Source: Clostridia bacterium (GTDB taxonomy: Bacteria; Bacillota_A; Clostridia; Lachnospirales; Cellulosilyticaceae). From it: 27,842 bases of DNA. A program made the translations under genes and the position numbers. The notes under the pieces are model-generated. The model searched no databases and was not told the origin of the DNA. It saw only the letters and a list, made by a program, of their open reading frames with translations. Positions 6,620 through 15,845 of this stretch are shown piece by piece. Within the stretch, counting starts at the first letter, position 1. Every line of letters starts with the position of its first letter. Where the stretch lies: NCBI GenBank assembly GCA_029239935.1, contig JARBTY010000017.1, positions 1 through 27,842 on the forward strand, read 5' to 3'.

Positions 6620-8554
6620 ATGGAATATCATTTTATTAAAGTGTGTGCAGCGACACCTCAGTTAGTTGTCGGAGACTGTAAATACAATACAGAGCAAATC
6701 ATAGCGTGTATCAATGAATCCAGTAAAAATAATGCAAGTCTCACAGTATTTCCTGAACTTTGTATAACGGGTTATACTTGTGCTGATTTGTTTTTTCAGA
6801 CCACTTTACTAGAAGAAACGCAAAAAAGCATGGCCGCTATATTAAAGGCGTCTCAAGAACATGAACAAATACTGATAGTAGGTGCTCCACTTGCCCATGA
6901 AGGTAATTTATATAATACAGCCTTTATTATATTAAAAGGAAAAATATTAGGAATTGTGCCCAAAACCTATTTGCCTAATTATAATGAATTTTACGAAAAG
7001 CGGTGGTTCCATTCAGCACATGACATCATTGATACAACTGTGAGCTATTGTGGATTCACAGTGCCTTTTTCCGCCAATATTTTATTTAAAGCAACTAATA
7101 TTCCTTATTTAACGATAGGGGTAGAAATATGTGAAGATTTGTGGGCTATTGTTGCGCCAAGTCTCTATCATGCCTTAGCCGGTGCGACAGTGATGGTAAA
7201 TCCTTCAGCCAGCAATGAAATCGTCGGAAAAGATACTTACAGAAGGCAGCTTATAGCACAGCAGTCTGCAAGGACAATGTCTGGTTATGTATACACCTCT
7301 TCGGGTATTAATGAGTCTACAACAGACCTTGCATTCAGTGGCCATAAATTGATTTATGAAAATGGTAAAAAAATATCTGAATCAGAGCTTTTTGAAAGAG
7401 GTAATGCCCTTTTATACGGTATTTTAGACCTTGAAAGAATTTATAAAGAAAGAATTAAACAAAATAATTTCAAGCACTCCACGATGATTAAAAATATGCA
7501 GTATCAAACGGTAGCATTTGAAATGGAGAAAAAGGCATTTGATTGGGACAGATTTGTTGATCCCCACCCTTTTGTTCCAGCGGAGGCTGATAAAAGAAAA
7601 GAACGTTGCCGCCATATCTTTAACATTCAGGCCAATGCCCTCGCTAGACGTATGGAGCACACTAAAAGTAAGATGCTACTTTTAGGGATTTCTGGTGGAC
7701 TTGACTCTACTCTGGCACTTTTGGTATGTGTTAAAGCAGCAGAAATACTGGAACTAGGTCCTGAATGCATTTTAGGTGTGACCATGCCGGGATTTGGAAC
7801 CAGTGACAGAACTTATAACAATGCTGTTAATTTAATGAAGTTACTAGGGATTACAATAAAAGAAATCTCTATCGTAGAGTCTGTTAAACAACATTTAAAA
7901 GATATTGAACATGATATTAACATACATGATGTGACCTATGAAAATGCACAAGCACGAGAAAGAACACAGATTTTAATGGATATGTCAAATAAATATAATG
8001 GTATTGTAGTAGGGACTGGAGATTTATCAGAACTTGCTTTAGGATGGGCTACCTATAATGGGGACCATATGTCTATGTATGGTGTTAATACCTCTATTCC
8101 TAAAACACTTGTGAGATATCTGGTGGATTATGTCGCACAATTTGATAGTGAAGAAGCTGTCAAAAGCATCTTGTTAGATATACTGGATACGCCTGTTAGT
8201 CCAGAGCTTCTGCCGACCAATAAAGAAGGCAGTATTGCCCAAAAGACTGAGGACATTGTTGGACCTTATGAATTACATGACTTTTTTCTCTTTAATATGC
8301 TGAGGTTTGGGTTTAATCCCTCCAAAATTTATTATTTAGCGCAGCAAGCTTTTAAAAAGGTTTATGATGACGAAACCATCTTAAAATGGCTGAAAATCTA
8401 TTATAGAAGATTTTTCACACAGCAGTTTAAGCGTTCGTGTCTTCCAGATGGACCTAAAGTCGGTTCGATTTGCTTGTCACCTAGAGGGGATTTACGCATG
8501 CCTTCAGACGCCAGCAGCCGCATCTGGTTAGATGAATTAGAAACAATAAAGTAA
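6620..8554 (+). CDS. nadE: Glutamine-dependent NAD(+) synthase
   Basis: A 644-residue two-domain enzyme that makes NAD from nicotinate adenine dinucleotide, ATP and glutamine in the cytosol. Residues 1-about 285 form the nitrilase-like glutaminase domain with the triad E46 (FPELCITGY), K115 (VPKTYLPNY) and C171 (VEICEDLW). Residues about 335-640 form the synthetase domain with the ATP-binding loop S358-GGLD-S363. GTGDLSELALGWATYNGDHMSMYG and the C-terminal PDGPKVGSICLSPRGDLRMPSDAS are also typical. The length and both active sites look intact, so it should use glutamine rather than free ammonia. It follows lexA after a terminator and must have its own promoter in 6556-6619, where I see no clear hexamers. 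The ribosome site AGGGG is ten bases before the ATG. It ends at a long hairpin shared with the convergent gene. Confidence 0.96.
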   Translation: MEYHFIKVCAATPQLVVGDCKYNTEQIIACINESSKNNASLTVFPELCITGYTCADLFFQTTLLEETQKSMAAILKASQEHEQILIVGAPLAHEGNLYNTAFIILKGKILGIVPKTYLPNYNEFYEKRWFHSAHDIIDTTVSYCGFTVPFSANILFKATNIPYLTIGVEICEDLWAIVAPSLYHALAGATVMVNPSASNEIVGKDTYRRQLIAQQSARTMSGYVYTSSGINESTTDLAFSGHKLIYENGKKISESELFERGNALLYGILDLERIYKERIKQNNFKHSTMIKNMQYQTVAFEMEKKAFDWDRFVDPHPFVPAEADKRKERCRHIFNIQANALARRMEHTKSKMLLLGISGGLDSTLALLVCVKAAEILELGPECILGVTMPGFGTSDRTYNNAVNLMKLLGITIKEISIVESVKQHLKDIEHDINIHDVTYENAQARERTQILMDMSNKYNGIVVGTGDLSELALGWATYNGDHMSMYGVNTSIPKTLVRYLVDYVAQFDSEEAVKSILLDILDTPVSPELLPTNKEGSIAQKTEDIVGPYELHDFFLFNMLRFGFNPSKIYYLAQQAFKKVYDDETILKWLKIYYRRFFTQQFKRSCLPDGPKVGSICLSPRGDLRMPSDASSRIWLDELETIK

Positions 8555-8564
8555 ATCAAGATAA

Positions 8565-8597
8565 AGATAAAGGCAGGCACAGAGGCCTGCCTTTATC
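8565..8597. terminator. Bidirectional terminator between nadE and the aluminium-resistance-type gene
   Basis: A 12-bp perfect stem, GATAAAGGCAGG (8566-8577) with CCTGCCTTTATC (8586-8597), is extended by one C-G pair and has a six-base loop. It lies 11 bases after the nadE stop and overlaps the last codon of the convergent minus-strand gene. Read on the minus strand it is followed by a T-rich run. Confidence 0.85.
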
Positions 8598-9870
8598 AGA
8601 GATTAACGAGACCTTTATCTTTCATGGTCTGTAGGGCTGTCATGACACCAAGTCTTGCATGGTAGAAAGTAAGTCCTCCTTGAAAGAAAACGGTGTAAGG
8701 CGGTTTGATTGGGGCATCGGCACTTAATTCAATGGATGCACCTTGTATAAAAGAGCCGGCGGCCATAATAACCGGTGAATCATATCCGGGCATATCCCAG
8801 GGTTCTGGTGTGACGAAACTGTCCACTGGAGCCCCTTTTTGAATGCCTCTGCAAAAAGCAATCACATTTTCTGGGGTTTTCATATTAATGGCCTGAATAA
8901 TATCACTCCTCTTCTCACCAGAAGCGGGCATTACTTCAAACCCCAGCTTCTCAAAAAGAGCGGCTGCAAAAACAGCACCTTTGAGTGCATTGGAAACGAC
9001 TTCAGGAGCCAAAAATAAACCCTGCAAAATAGGTTGATTAAGCCCCAGTGTTGCACCAACCTCTTTGCCAAGGCCAGGAGCGGTGAGCCTTACGGCAGCA
9101 TTTTCAATATACTCCTCTTTTCCTACAATATACCCACCAATGGGAGCAAGTCCCCCGCCTGGGTTCTTAATAAGTGACCCAACACAAAGATCGGCACCTA
9201 CTTCCGTAGGTTCTAAGGTGTCTACAAACTCTCCATAGCAATTATCTACCATACAGATGATATCAGATTTAATGTTTTTGACAAATCCAATGACCTCTTT
9301 AATCTGAGCAATTGTAAGGGTAGGTCTATAACTATAACCTTTAGACCTCTGAATGGTCACAAGTTTGGTTTTGTCTGTAATGGCATTTTGTATACCTATG
9401 TAATCAAAACCAAAGTCTTCAGTGAGATCAACTTGCTTATAGTTAATGCCATATTCTTTTAGGCTGCCACGGGTAGGTCTGATACCAATAACTCCTTCTA
9501 AAGTATCGTAGGGCTTGCCTACAACGGATAAAAGTTCGTCGCCGGGTCTGAGATTACCAAACAAAGCAACGGTCAGGGCATGGGTCCCAGATATAAGCTG
9601 TGGTCTTACAAGGCCAGCCTCTGCTCTAAAGACATCGGCATAGATTTGCTCCACAACTTCACGGCCAAGGTCGTTATAACCATACCCTGTTGTTGCTGCA
9701 AAATGTACATCGCTTAATTTGTTTTTTTGCATAGCATGCAGTACTTTGGCGCCATTGATATGCATGATTTGATTAATTTGAGCAAAGGATTTACCCAGCT
9801 CTTTTTCGGTCTGCAGGCAAAAGTTTTCTGTAACCGCGTCTATTTGAAATAAGTTATATAAATGACTCAT
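8596..9870 (-). CDS. PLP-dependent 'aluminium resistance' / methionine gamma-lyase family protein
   Basis: A 424-residue PLP enzyme of the Met_gamma_lyase family (Pfam PF06838), usually annotated as aluminium resistance protein. The fold-type I signs are GTHALTVALFGNLRPGD (cofactor-phosphate region), VDNCYGEF with the PLP-ring Asp, and K235 in SLIKNPGGGLAPIGGY as the Schiff-base lysine. Its physiological substrate is not established; the name comes from an early metal-tolerance screen and should not be read as function. It is the last gene of the miaB-to-hfq block, 67 bases after hfq, with a hairpin between them that may lower read-through. The start is supported by AAGGAG eight bases upstream. 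Confidence 0.9.
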   Translation of the reverse strand: MSHLYNLFQIDAVTENFCLQTEKELGKSFAQINQIMHINGAKVLHAMQKNKLSDVHFAATTGYGYNDLGREVVEQIYADVFRAEAGLVRPQLISGTHALTVALFGNLRPGDELLSVVGKPYDTLEGVIGIRPTRGSLKEYGINYKQVDLTEDFGFDYIGIQNAITDKTKLVTIQRSKGYSYRPTLTIAQIKEVIGFVKNIKSDIICMVDNCYGEFVDTLEPTEVGADLCVGSLIKNPGGGLAPIGGYIVGKEEYIENAAVRLTAPGLGKEVGATLGLNQPILQGLFLAPEVVSNALKGAVFAAALFEKLGFEVMPASGEKRSDIIQAINMKTPENVIAFCRGIQKGAPVDSFVTPEPWDMPGYDSPVIMAAGSFIQGASIELSADAPIKPPYTVFFQGGLTFYHARLGVMTALQTMKDKGLVNL

Positions 9871-9898
9871 AGATGTTTCTCCTTATTTTTATCAATGA

Positions 9899-9924
9899 AT
9901 AAGCCCTCTAAGAAGAGGGCTTAT
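9899..9924 (-). terminator. Hairpin between hfq and the aluminium-resistance-type gene
   Basis: An 11-bp perfect stem, ATAAGCCCTCT (9899-9909) with AGAGGGCTTAT (9914-9924), has a four-base loop and lies just after the hfq stop. The downstream T run on the minus strand is weak (TTATTCATT), so it may be a partial terminator or a 3'-end stabiliser. Confidence 0.7.
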
Positions 9925-9937
9925 AGTATGCGTATCA

Positions 9938-10168
9938 TTATTCTGCTGATGTATTTAAACTTACCATTTTTGATGGTATAAGTGTAGAGATAGCATGTTT
10001 ATAAATCATTTGCTGTTTGCCTTCGCTCTCTAAAATAACTACAAAATTGTCGAACCCTTTAATGGTTCCTTTTAATTGAAAGCCATTGGTTAAAAAAACT
10101 GTTATGGAAACTTTATCTTTTCTAAGTTGATTTAATAAAACGTCTTGTAAGTTGATTACTTTACTCAT
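9938..10168 (-). CDS. hfq: RNA chaperone Hfq
   Basis: A 76-residue Sm-like protein that forms a hexameric ring and binds small RNAs and A- or U-rich mRNA regions. The Sm1 motif is [21 protein letters not shown] and the Sm2 motif is [14 protein letters not shown], with the YKHA signature. The tail after Sm2 is short, as in Firmicutes. The reading frame is open for another 102 codons upstream, but these overlap miaA and are not Hfq-like. The true ATG at 10168 is preceded by AGGAGGGG, with a rather long spacing. miaA-hfq order is conserved in many bacteria. The 160-base gap after miaA has AT-rich segments that may hold a separate hfq promoter, though I cannot fix one. Confidence 0.96.
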   Translation of the reverse strand: MSKVINLQDVLLNQLRKDKVSITVFLTNGFQLKGTIKGFDNFVVILESEGKQQMIYKHAISTLIPSKMVSLNTSAE

Positions 10169-10328
10169 TATTCTATTTCCCCTCCTAAAGGCTTGTGTTA
10201 AGTTGACTTTATTGTATATTATATTTTTAGGCTTGTCTAGCATATTGTTAAATTTTTCTAATAAGATATCATAATTATAGCCAAAACGGAAGAGGCTTAT
10301 ACTGCATTTGGAATGTTTTGTATTATTT

Positions 10329-11267
10329 TTATAAACAAGAAAGCATCTGCGACACGATTTGATCGGCATCAAAAAGACATTTATCGACTTCAATAAAAAC
10401 AGGGTCTGCCTGATGGGTAAACCAGGTGAGCTGTCTCTTGGCATAATGTCTTGTATTTTGCTTAAGCTTATCAATACATGCTAGTAAAGAGGCTTCGCCT
10501 TTAAAATAAGGGAAAAATTCTTTATAACCTATTGCCTTCATGGAAGTAAGCTCTTCGGAGTAACCTTTGTTAAAAAAATTTCTCACTTCTTCTACTAACC
10601 CTTCCGCAACCATATGCTCTACCCTCTCATTGATGCGGTTATACAGTACACTTCTTTCCATCGTTAGAGTAAAAAAAGTATAGTCATAGGGAGAGCTGTT
10701 CTGAGACCTTTTAAGCTTCTCATCCTGATTGTGGGCAGAAATAGGCGATTGTGTGAGATGGTAATATTCAAGGGCGCGGATAACTCTTTTGACATTATGA
10801 GGATGGATAACCTCTGCACTCACAGGATCTATCTGTTGGAGTTTTTCATGTAAAAAGGTATTTCCCTTTTCCTGAGCTTCTACAAGGAGCAGATTTCTAT
10901 AATCTAAATCAGCTTTTGTCTCTTCAAAATCGGTCTCATATAAAATCGCATTAATATAAAAACCCGTTCCACCAACCAGGATGGGCGTTTTACCTTTGGC
11001 ATAAATATGCGCCATGTACTGCTTGACCCGTTCTTTGAAATAAGCTACACTGCAAGGCTCATCCGGTGAAAGCTCATCGAGCATATAGTGGGCAACGCCT
11101 GACATCTCTTCTGGTGTAACCTTAGCAGTGCCAATATCCATACCTTTATAAATCTGCATGGAATCCGCAGAAATAATTTCACCATTTATTTTTTTTGCTA
11201 AAAGGACACTTGAAGCTGTTTTGCCGGAGGCTGTAGGGCCTGTAATTAAAACTAATGGTTTTTGCAT
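10329..11267 (-). CDS. miaA: tRNA dimethylallyltransferase MiaA
   Basis: A 312-residue enzyme that puts a dimethylallyl group on N6 of A37 in tRNAs reading UNN codons, giving i6A. The P-loop is GPTASGKT (residues 10-17). [17 protein letters not shown] and [12 protein letters not shown] are the other family motifs. The C-terminal KRQLTWF is the usual end signature. Length is normal. It begins 20 bases after mutL and has an AGGTGA ribosome site overlapping the gap. MiaB, whose gene opens the same block, acts on the product of MiaA, so the two steps of ms2i6A formation are encoded together. Confidence 0.97.
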   Translation of the reverse strand: MQKPLVLITGPTASGKTASSVLLAKKINGEIISADSMQIYKGMDIGTAKVTPEEMSGVAHYMLDELSPDEPCSVAYFKERVKQYMAHIYAKGKTPILVGGTGFYINAILYETDFEETKADLDYRNLLLVEAQEKGNTFLHEKLQQIDPVSAEVIHPHNVKRVIRALEYYHLTQSPISAHNQDEKLKRSQNSSPYDYTFFTLTMERSVLYNRINERVEHMVAEGLVEEVRNFFNKGYSEELTSMKAIGYKEFFPYFKGEASLLACIDKLKQNTRHYAKRQLTWFTHQADPVFIEVDKCLFDADQIVSQMLSCL

Positions 11268-11287
11268 TCAATCACCTGATCTATTCT

Positions 11288-13189
11288 TTATATTCGTTTA
11301 AACATTTTCTCAATATCTGATTTAGTTAGTGCAACCAGTGTAGGCCTGCCATGAGGACAGGTGAAGGGATTTTCGAGCTTAAGGAGTTCCTGAACTAAGT
11401 GGTCGCATTCTTTATGGGAAAGCTTATCATTGGCTTTAATGGCACTTCGACAGGAAAGCTTAATGATAGTATCTTCTTTTATAGACGTAATATCTTTAGG
11501 ATTATTTAAACTCAGTGTATCTAAAACCTCTTTAAAGGTACTAGCCGGAAGGGGCTGATTAAAGATAAAAGGGACTTCTCTGATTGCGATGTTATTTTCC
11601 CCAAAAGGTTCAATCTTAAAGCCAAGCTTTATAAATAAAGGACTGTGAGTTTTTAAGATCATTTGTTCCATCGCTGTTACGGGTATTGGTTCAGGCAGTA
11701 ATAACAGCTGAGTAGGTACTTCACCCCGGCTGAAACTTGCCATGAATTTTTCATACATGACCCGTTCATGGGCTGCATGCTGATCCATAATAAATATTTT
11801 TTCATTATATTGTATCATCCAGTAGGTACTAAACAACTGGCCAATGATAGTATAAGATACAAAAGGCTCTTGAGATTCATGGACTTCATCGGCATAGACT
11901 TTTAGAGGTGCGGGTTCAACAGGCAGCGTCTTAGAAGTCTCAGAATAAAAAGACGGTTTTAAAGGTTCAGTTGCTGGACCAAATAACTTTTCTTCTGTGG
12001 GCACTTCCTTTGGCGCGTGCATCACAGTAGGCTTCCGGTCATCATTAAACTTATCGGGAAGCATAGTTTTGGGTGTAGGTATATTATGGGCTTTTCTTTC
12101 GGCAAAAAAAGTATCCACAGCCACTTGCTCATGAGAAGGCTGCAAAAGACTGTTAGGTGGTCTTTGAGGGGTTTTATCAAAGGTCACGTGGGGTACTAGG
12201 TTCTCTGTTTTAAGATGAGCTAGAATACCTTCATAGATTGTTGAATAAATAAGCTCCTCATTTTTAAAACGTACCTGCATCTTTGTGGGATGGACATTGA
12301 CATCTACGAGATGAGGATCTATATGAAGATGGAGTATGATAAAGGGGAATTTGCCTATCATAACCAAAGTCTTATAAGCGGCTTCAACCGCCCGCTGCAA
12401 AAGATTGTTTTTAATATATCTGCCGTTGATAAAAAAGTGCTCATAGTTTCTGTTAGACCTTGTAAGAGAAGGGTTCCCCAACAAGCCAACGCATTCGATA
12501 CCATTATCGTTGTAATAAAACTTAAAGGTGTTTTTAGCAACTTCTTTACCATAAAGATTAAGAACACAGTTCACAAGGTCATGGTTACCAGAGGTTGTAA
12601 AGACCATTTTATTGTTTTGAATATATTTGAAAGAAATCTCTGGATGTGCAAGGGCTAGCTTATACATATACTCTGATATTTTTGCTCCCTCTGCCCCACT
12701 GCTTCCTAAAAATTCTTTGCGGGCAGGGACATTAAAGAAAATATGACGCATAATAAAAGTCGTGCCGCTTGGACACGCGATTTCTTCTGAAGAAAGTATT
12801 TTGCCCCCACTGACTTCTATGCGCTTGCCGGTTATATCCTGGTTGACTTTGGTGATAAGCTCTATATGGGCAATGGAGGCAATACTAGCCAGAGCCTCTC
12901 CCCTAAATCCAAGCGTCATTACCTCCATCAGATCTTCGGCTGTATTAATTTTACTTGTCGCATGGCGTAAAAAGGCTATTTCTACTTCATCTTTAGGAAT
13001 GCCTACCCCATTATCGGTTACCCTTACAAAATCTATCCCACCATTTTTGATTTCTACAGTGATGGAACTGGCTTTAGCATCGATACTATTTTCGACCAGC
13101 TCTTTAACGACAGAAGAAGGTCTCTCGACCACTTCACCTGCCGCAATTTTATTAATCGTATGGGTATCAAGTATTTTTATAGTAGTCAT
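11288..13189 (-). CDS. mutL: DNA mismatch repair protein MutL (endonuclease type)
   Basis: A 633-residue mismatch repair ATPase and nickase. The GHKL ATPase N-domain shows KELVENSIDAKA (catalytic E30, Mg-binding N34), DNGVGI, FRGEALASIASI and PSGTTF. After a proline-rich linker (about 340-430), the C-domain carries the metal-binding endonuclease motif DQHA-x2-E-x4-E at D469-E480, plus SCRSAIKA and CPHGRPT. These are the marks of the nicking MutL found in bacteria without MutH. MutL couples MutS recognition to strand incision. Its start overlaps the mutS stop by four bases, implying translational coupling. Confidence 0.97.
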   Translation of the reverse strand: MTTIKILDTHTINKIAAGEVVERPSSVVKELVENSIDAKASSITVEIKNGGIDFVRVTDNGVGIPKDEVEIAFLRHATSKINTAEDLMEVMTLGFRGEALASIASIAHIELITKVNQDITGKRIEVSGGKILSSEEIACPSGTTFIMRHIFFNVPARKEFLGSSGAEGAKISEYMYKLALAHPEISFKYIQNNKMVFTTSGNHDLVNCVLNLYGKEVAKNTFKFYYNDNGIECVGLLGNPSLTRSNRNYEHFFINGRYIKNNLLQRAVEAAYKTLVMIGKFPFIILHLHIDPHLVDVNVHPTKMQVRFKNEELIYSTIYEGILAHLKTENLVPHVTFDKTPQRPPNSLLQPSHEQVAVDTFFAERKAHNIPTPKTMLPDKFNDDRKPTVMHAPKEVPTEEKLFGPATEPLKPSFYSETSKTLPVEPAPLKVYADEVHESQEPFVSYTIIGQLFSTYWMIQYNEKIFIMDQHAAHERVMYEKFMASFSRGEVPTQLLLLPEPIPVTAMEQMILKTHSPLFIKLGFKIEPFGENNIAIREVPFIFNQPLPASTFKEVLDTLSLNNPKDITSIKEDTIIKLSCRSAIKANDKLSHKECDHLVQELLKLENPFTCPHGRPTLVALTKSDIEKMFKRI

Positions 13190-15834
13190 TTGACCACATC
13201 CTTCATTTTCTTTTGTAAATCATAGAGAATTTGAAGCGCTTTCATAGGTGTCAGCTCAAGGATATCTAAATTTTGAAGTTCACGAATTACTTTCTCATGC
13301 TGTCTTTCAAATAAGGAGAGCTGCTCCAGTGGCCTTGAGGTGGTTTTTGAGGATGCAACGGCCCGTGGTGTCTCCTGGGGTTTGATGCTGATAGTCTGAT
13401 GAAGTTCGCCTTTTTCCAGCTCTTTTAGAATGGCTTTTGCACGTTCTAATACAATAGGGGGAACACCAGCTAGTTTAGCAACCTGAATACCATAGCTGTG
13501 ATCGACACTGCCTGGGACAATCTTGTGCAAAAAGATAATATCCTCTCCGGCCTCTTTCACAGCTACACAATAATTTTTTAAAGAAACTAAACGGTTTTCT
13601 AAATCAGTCAGTTCGTGATAATGGGTAGCAAACAGGGTTTTGGCCCCGAGTTTATTTTTATCGGCAATGTGCTCGATAATAGACCAGGCAATACTTAGTC
13701 CATCCAAAGTACTTGTGCCCCTGCCAATTTCATCTAAAATAAGCAGGCTGTTTGGGGTAGCATGATGTAAAATATTAGATACCTCCATCATTTCGACCAT
13801 AAAAGTACTTTGTCCAGAAGCCAAATCATCTGAGGCGCCTACACGGGTAAAGATTCTGTCAGTCACACCTATAACGGCACTTTCAGCAGGAACAAAGGAG
13901 CCGATTTGAGCCATAAGCACAATAAGGGCTACTTGCCGCATGAAAGTAGATTTACCTGCCATATTAGGACCAGTAAGCAGCATGATTTGCTGCTTTTCGT
14001 TATCAAGATAAACATCATTGGCAATAAAATGATGCTCACCAATAATTTTTTCTACAACAGGATGTCTGCCCGACTTGATATCTATGATGCCACTATCATT
14101 TATGGTAGGTTCTACATAATGGTATTTATCAGCAACATCAGCCAGAGAGCAAAATAAATCCAGTTCAGCAATCTGATGAGAGGCAGCTAAGAGCCGTTCC
14201 ATCTGTCCGAGAACTTGTTCTCGCAGACGGCTGAATAATTGATACTCAAGGGTATTAAGTTTATCATCTGCCCCCAAAACCTCTTCTTCAACCTTTTTTA
14301 ACTCCTCTGTAATATAACGCTCGCAATTAGATAAAGTTTGTTTGCGGATAAAATAGTCTGGCACTAAATGATTGTAAGACTGTGTCACCTCTAAAAAGTA
14401 TCCAAATACTTTATTGTATTTGATTTTTAGGTTCTTAATACCCGTCTTTTCTTTTTCTTTGGCTTCTATCGCCATTAGCCAAGAAGCGCCTTTGGCTTTA
14501 ATCTGTCTTAATCGGTCAACCTCTTCGTGGTAACCATCTTTAATGAGATTACCTTCCCGCACAGACAAGGGTGCATCCTCTAATAAAGCTGTATCAATCC
14601 ATTCAAAGATATCTTCCATACAGTCAAAGATGTTAAAAATCTTATTGAGTTTTGAAGATTGGCATGATTGAAGTAATTGATAAATGGCAGGAAGCGCTGC
14701 TAAAGACTGTTTGAGCGCAATAAGCTCTTTGGCATTGCAAGTGCCGTAAGCCACTTTACCCATGAGCCTTTCAATGTCATAAATTTGATTTAATGCGTCA
14801 AATAAATCCGCTCTTAAAAGCCCATTATCTTTGAGTTCACGGGTAGCGGACAGCCTTTCAGTGATAGGTTCCACATGAATAAGAGGCTGCTCGATGCATT
14901 TGCGGATGTATCTTGAGCCCATAGCTGTTTTAGTATGGTCAATCACCCATAAAAGAGAGCCTTTTCGGCGTTTTTCACGCAGTGTTTCAGTAAGCTCTAG
15001 ATTTCTTCTTGTTGAAATGTCTAGCAGCATATAGGCATCTATATTATAAAGCTCTATATGCTGCATATGAGATAAAGCATTTTTTTGGGTATCTTTGAGA
15101 TAGGCCAAAAGACTTGAAGCCGCCAGTGTATCTGATTGCGCCCTCATGAGGCCGATGCCCTCCAAAGAAGTAAGGTCAAAATGCCTTGTCAGCAGATTAT
15201 AGGACAAATCAAAATCTATATAGTGAGGGGGAATCTTCTCTATAATACAATAAAAACGCCCTTTAATAAAATCCTGAATTTCGCTGGTGTTATACGTGTT
15301 TTCATCAAGCAGACACTCTACAGGAGAAAATTTAGCCAGTTCATCCAGAAGTTTACGAGTATGGTTTTTACCCTCAATGGAGGTCGCCAGCCATTCACCG
15401 GTTGTGACATCACCGATACTCAAACCATAGGTGCCGTCTTGGCTAATAATGGCACAGATATAATTGTTTTTACCTTCGCTAACAGTGCTGCCCTCAAGAA
15501 TGGTGCCAGGGGTAACAATACGCACCACATCTCTTTTCACAATACCTTTAGAGACACTTGGATCTTCAACTTGTTCACAACTAGCAACTTTAGAGCCTTT
15601 TTCAATGAGTTTTGAAATATAAGTATCTGCCGCATGAAAAGGAATGCCGCACATAGGGGCCCTCTCTTCTAGACCGCAGTCGCGGCCTGTGAGAGTAATC
15701 TCGAGTTCTCTTGAAGCAAGTTTTGCATCCTCAAAAAACATTTCATAAAAATCACCTAATCTAAAAAACAAAATACAATCCTGATGCTGTTCCTTGATAT
15801 CCAGGTATTGTTTCATCATCGGTGTAACATTCAT
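13186..15834 (-). CDS. mutS: DNA mismatch recognition protein MutS
   Basis: An 882-residue mismatch sensor. The Phe-x-Glu mismatch wedge is F29-Y30-E31 (GDFYEMF). The ABC-type ATPase has Walker A GPNMAGKS at 622-629, Walker B LLILDEIGRGTS, and the THYHELTDL switch. Near the C-terminus QLSLF (838-842) matches the sliding-clamp binding motif. Three ATGs are possible (15843, 15840, 15834). I chose 15834 because the GAGTAAGG ribosome site lies at 15851-15844, too close to the first two. The longer form would add only Met-Met-Lys. It starts within a few bases of the miaB stop and overlaps mutL, so the three are tightly coupled. Confidence 0.97.
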   Translation of the reverse strand: MNVTPMMKQYLDIKEQHQDCILFFRLGDFYEMFFEDAKLASRELEITLTGRDCGLEERAPMCGIPFHAADTYISKLIEKGSKVASCEQVEDPSVSKGIVKRDVVRIVTPGTILEGSTVSEGKNNYICAIISQDGTYGLSIGDVTTGEWLATSIEGKNHTRKLLDELAKFSPVECLLDENTYNTSEIQDFIKGRFYCIIEKIPPHYIDFDLSYNLLTRHFDLTSLEGIGLMRAQSDTLAASSLLAYLKDTQKNALSHMQHIELYNIDAYMLLDISTRRNLELTETLREKRRKGSLLWVIDHTKTAMGSRYIRKCIEQPLIHVEPITERLSATRELKDNGLLRADLFDALNQIYDIERLMGKVAYGTCNAKELIALKQSLAALPAIYQLLQSCQSSKLNKIFNIFDCMEDIFEWIDTALLEDAPLSVREGNLIKDGYHEEVDRLRQIKAKGASWLMAIEAKEKEKTGIKNLKIKYNKVFGYFLEVTQSYNHLVPDYFIRKQTLSNCERYITEELKKVEEEVLGADDKLNTLEYQLFSRLREQVLGQMERLLAASHQIAELDLFCSLADVADKYHYVEPTINDSGIIDIKSGRHPVVEKIIGEHHFIANDVYLDNEKQQIMLLTGPNMAGKSTFMRQVALIVLMAQIGSFVPAESAVIGVTDRIFTRVGASDDLASGQSTFMVEMMEVSNILHHATPNSLLILDEIGRGTSTLDGLSIAWSIIEHIADKNKLGAKTLFATHYHELTDLENRLVSLKNYCVAVKEAGEDIIFLHKIVPGSVDHSYGIQVAKLAGVPPIVLERAKAILKELEKGELHQTISIKPQETPRAVASSKTTSRPLEQLSLFERQHEKVIRELQNLDILELTPMKALQILYDLQKKMKDVVK

Positions 15835-15845
15835 TTTCATCATCC

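Noticed and set aside
10169..10474. 102-codon upstream extension of the hfq reading frame
   Set aside because: It overlaps the 3' end of miaA, is not Hfq-like, and the ATG at 10168 has a good AGGAGGGG site; the extension is a shadow frame.
12290..12658. 122-codon + strand frame antisense to mutL
   Set aside because: It lies wholly opposite conserved mutL codons with no ribosome site or recognisable protein; the same holds for the other antisense frames over mutS, gltD and gltB.
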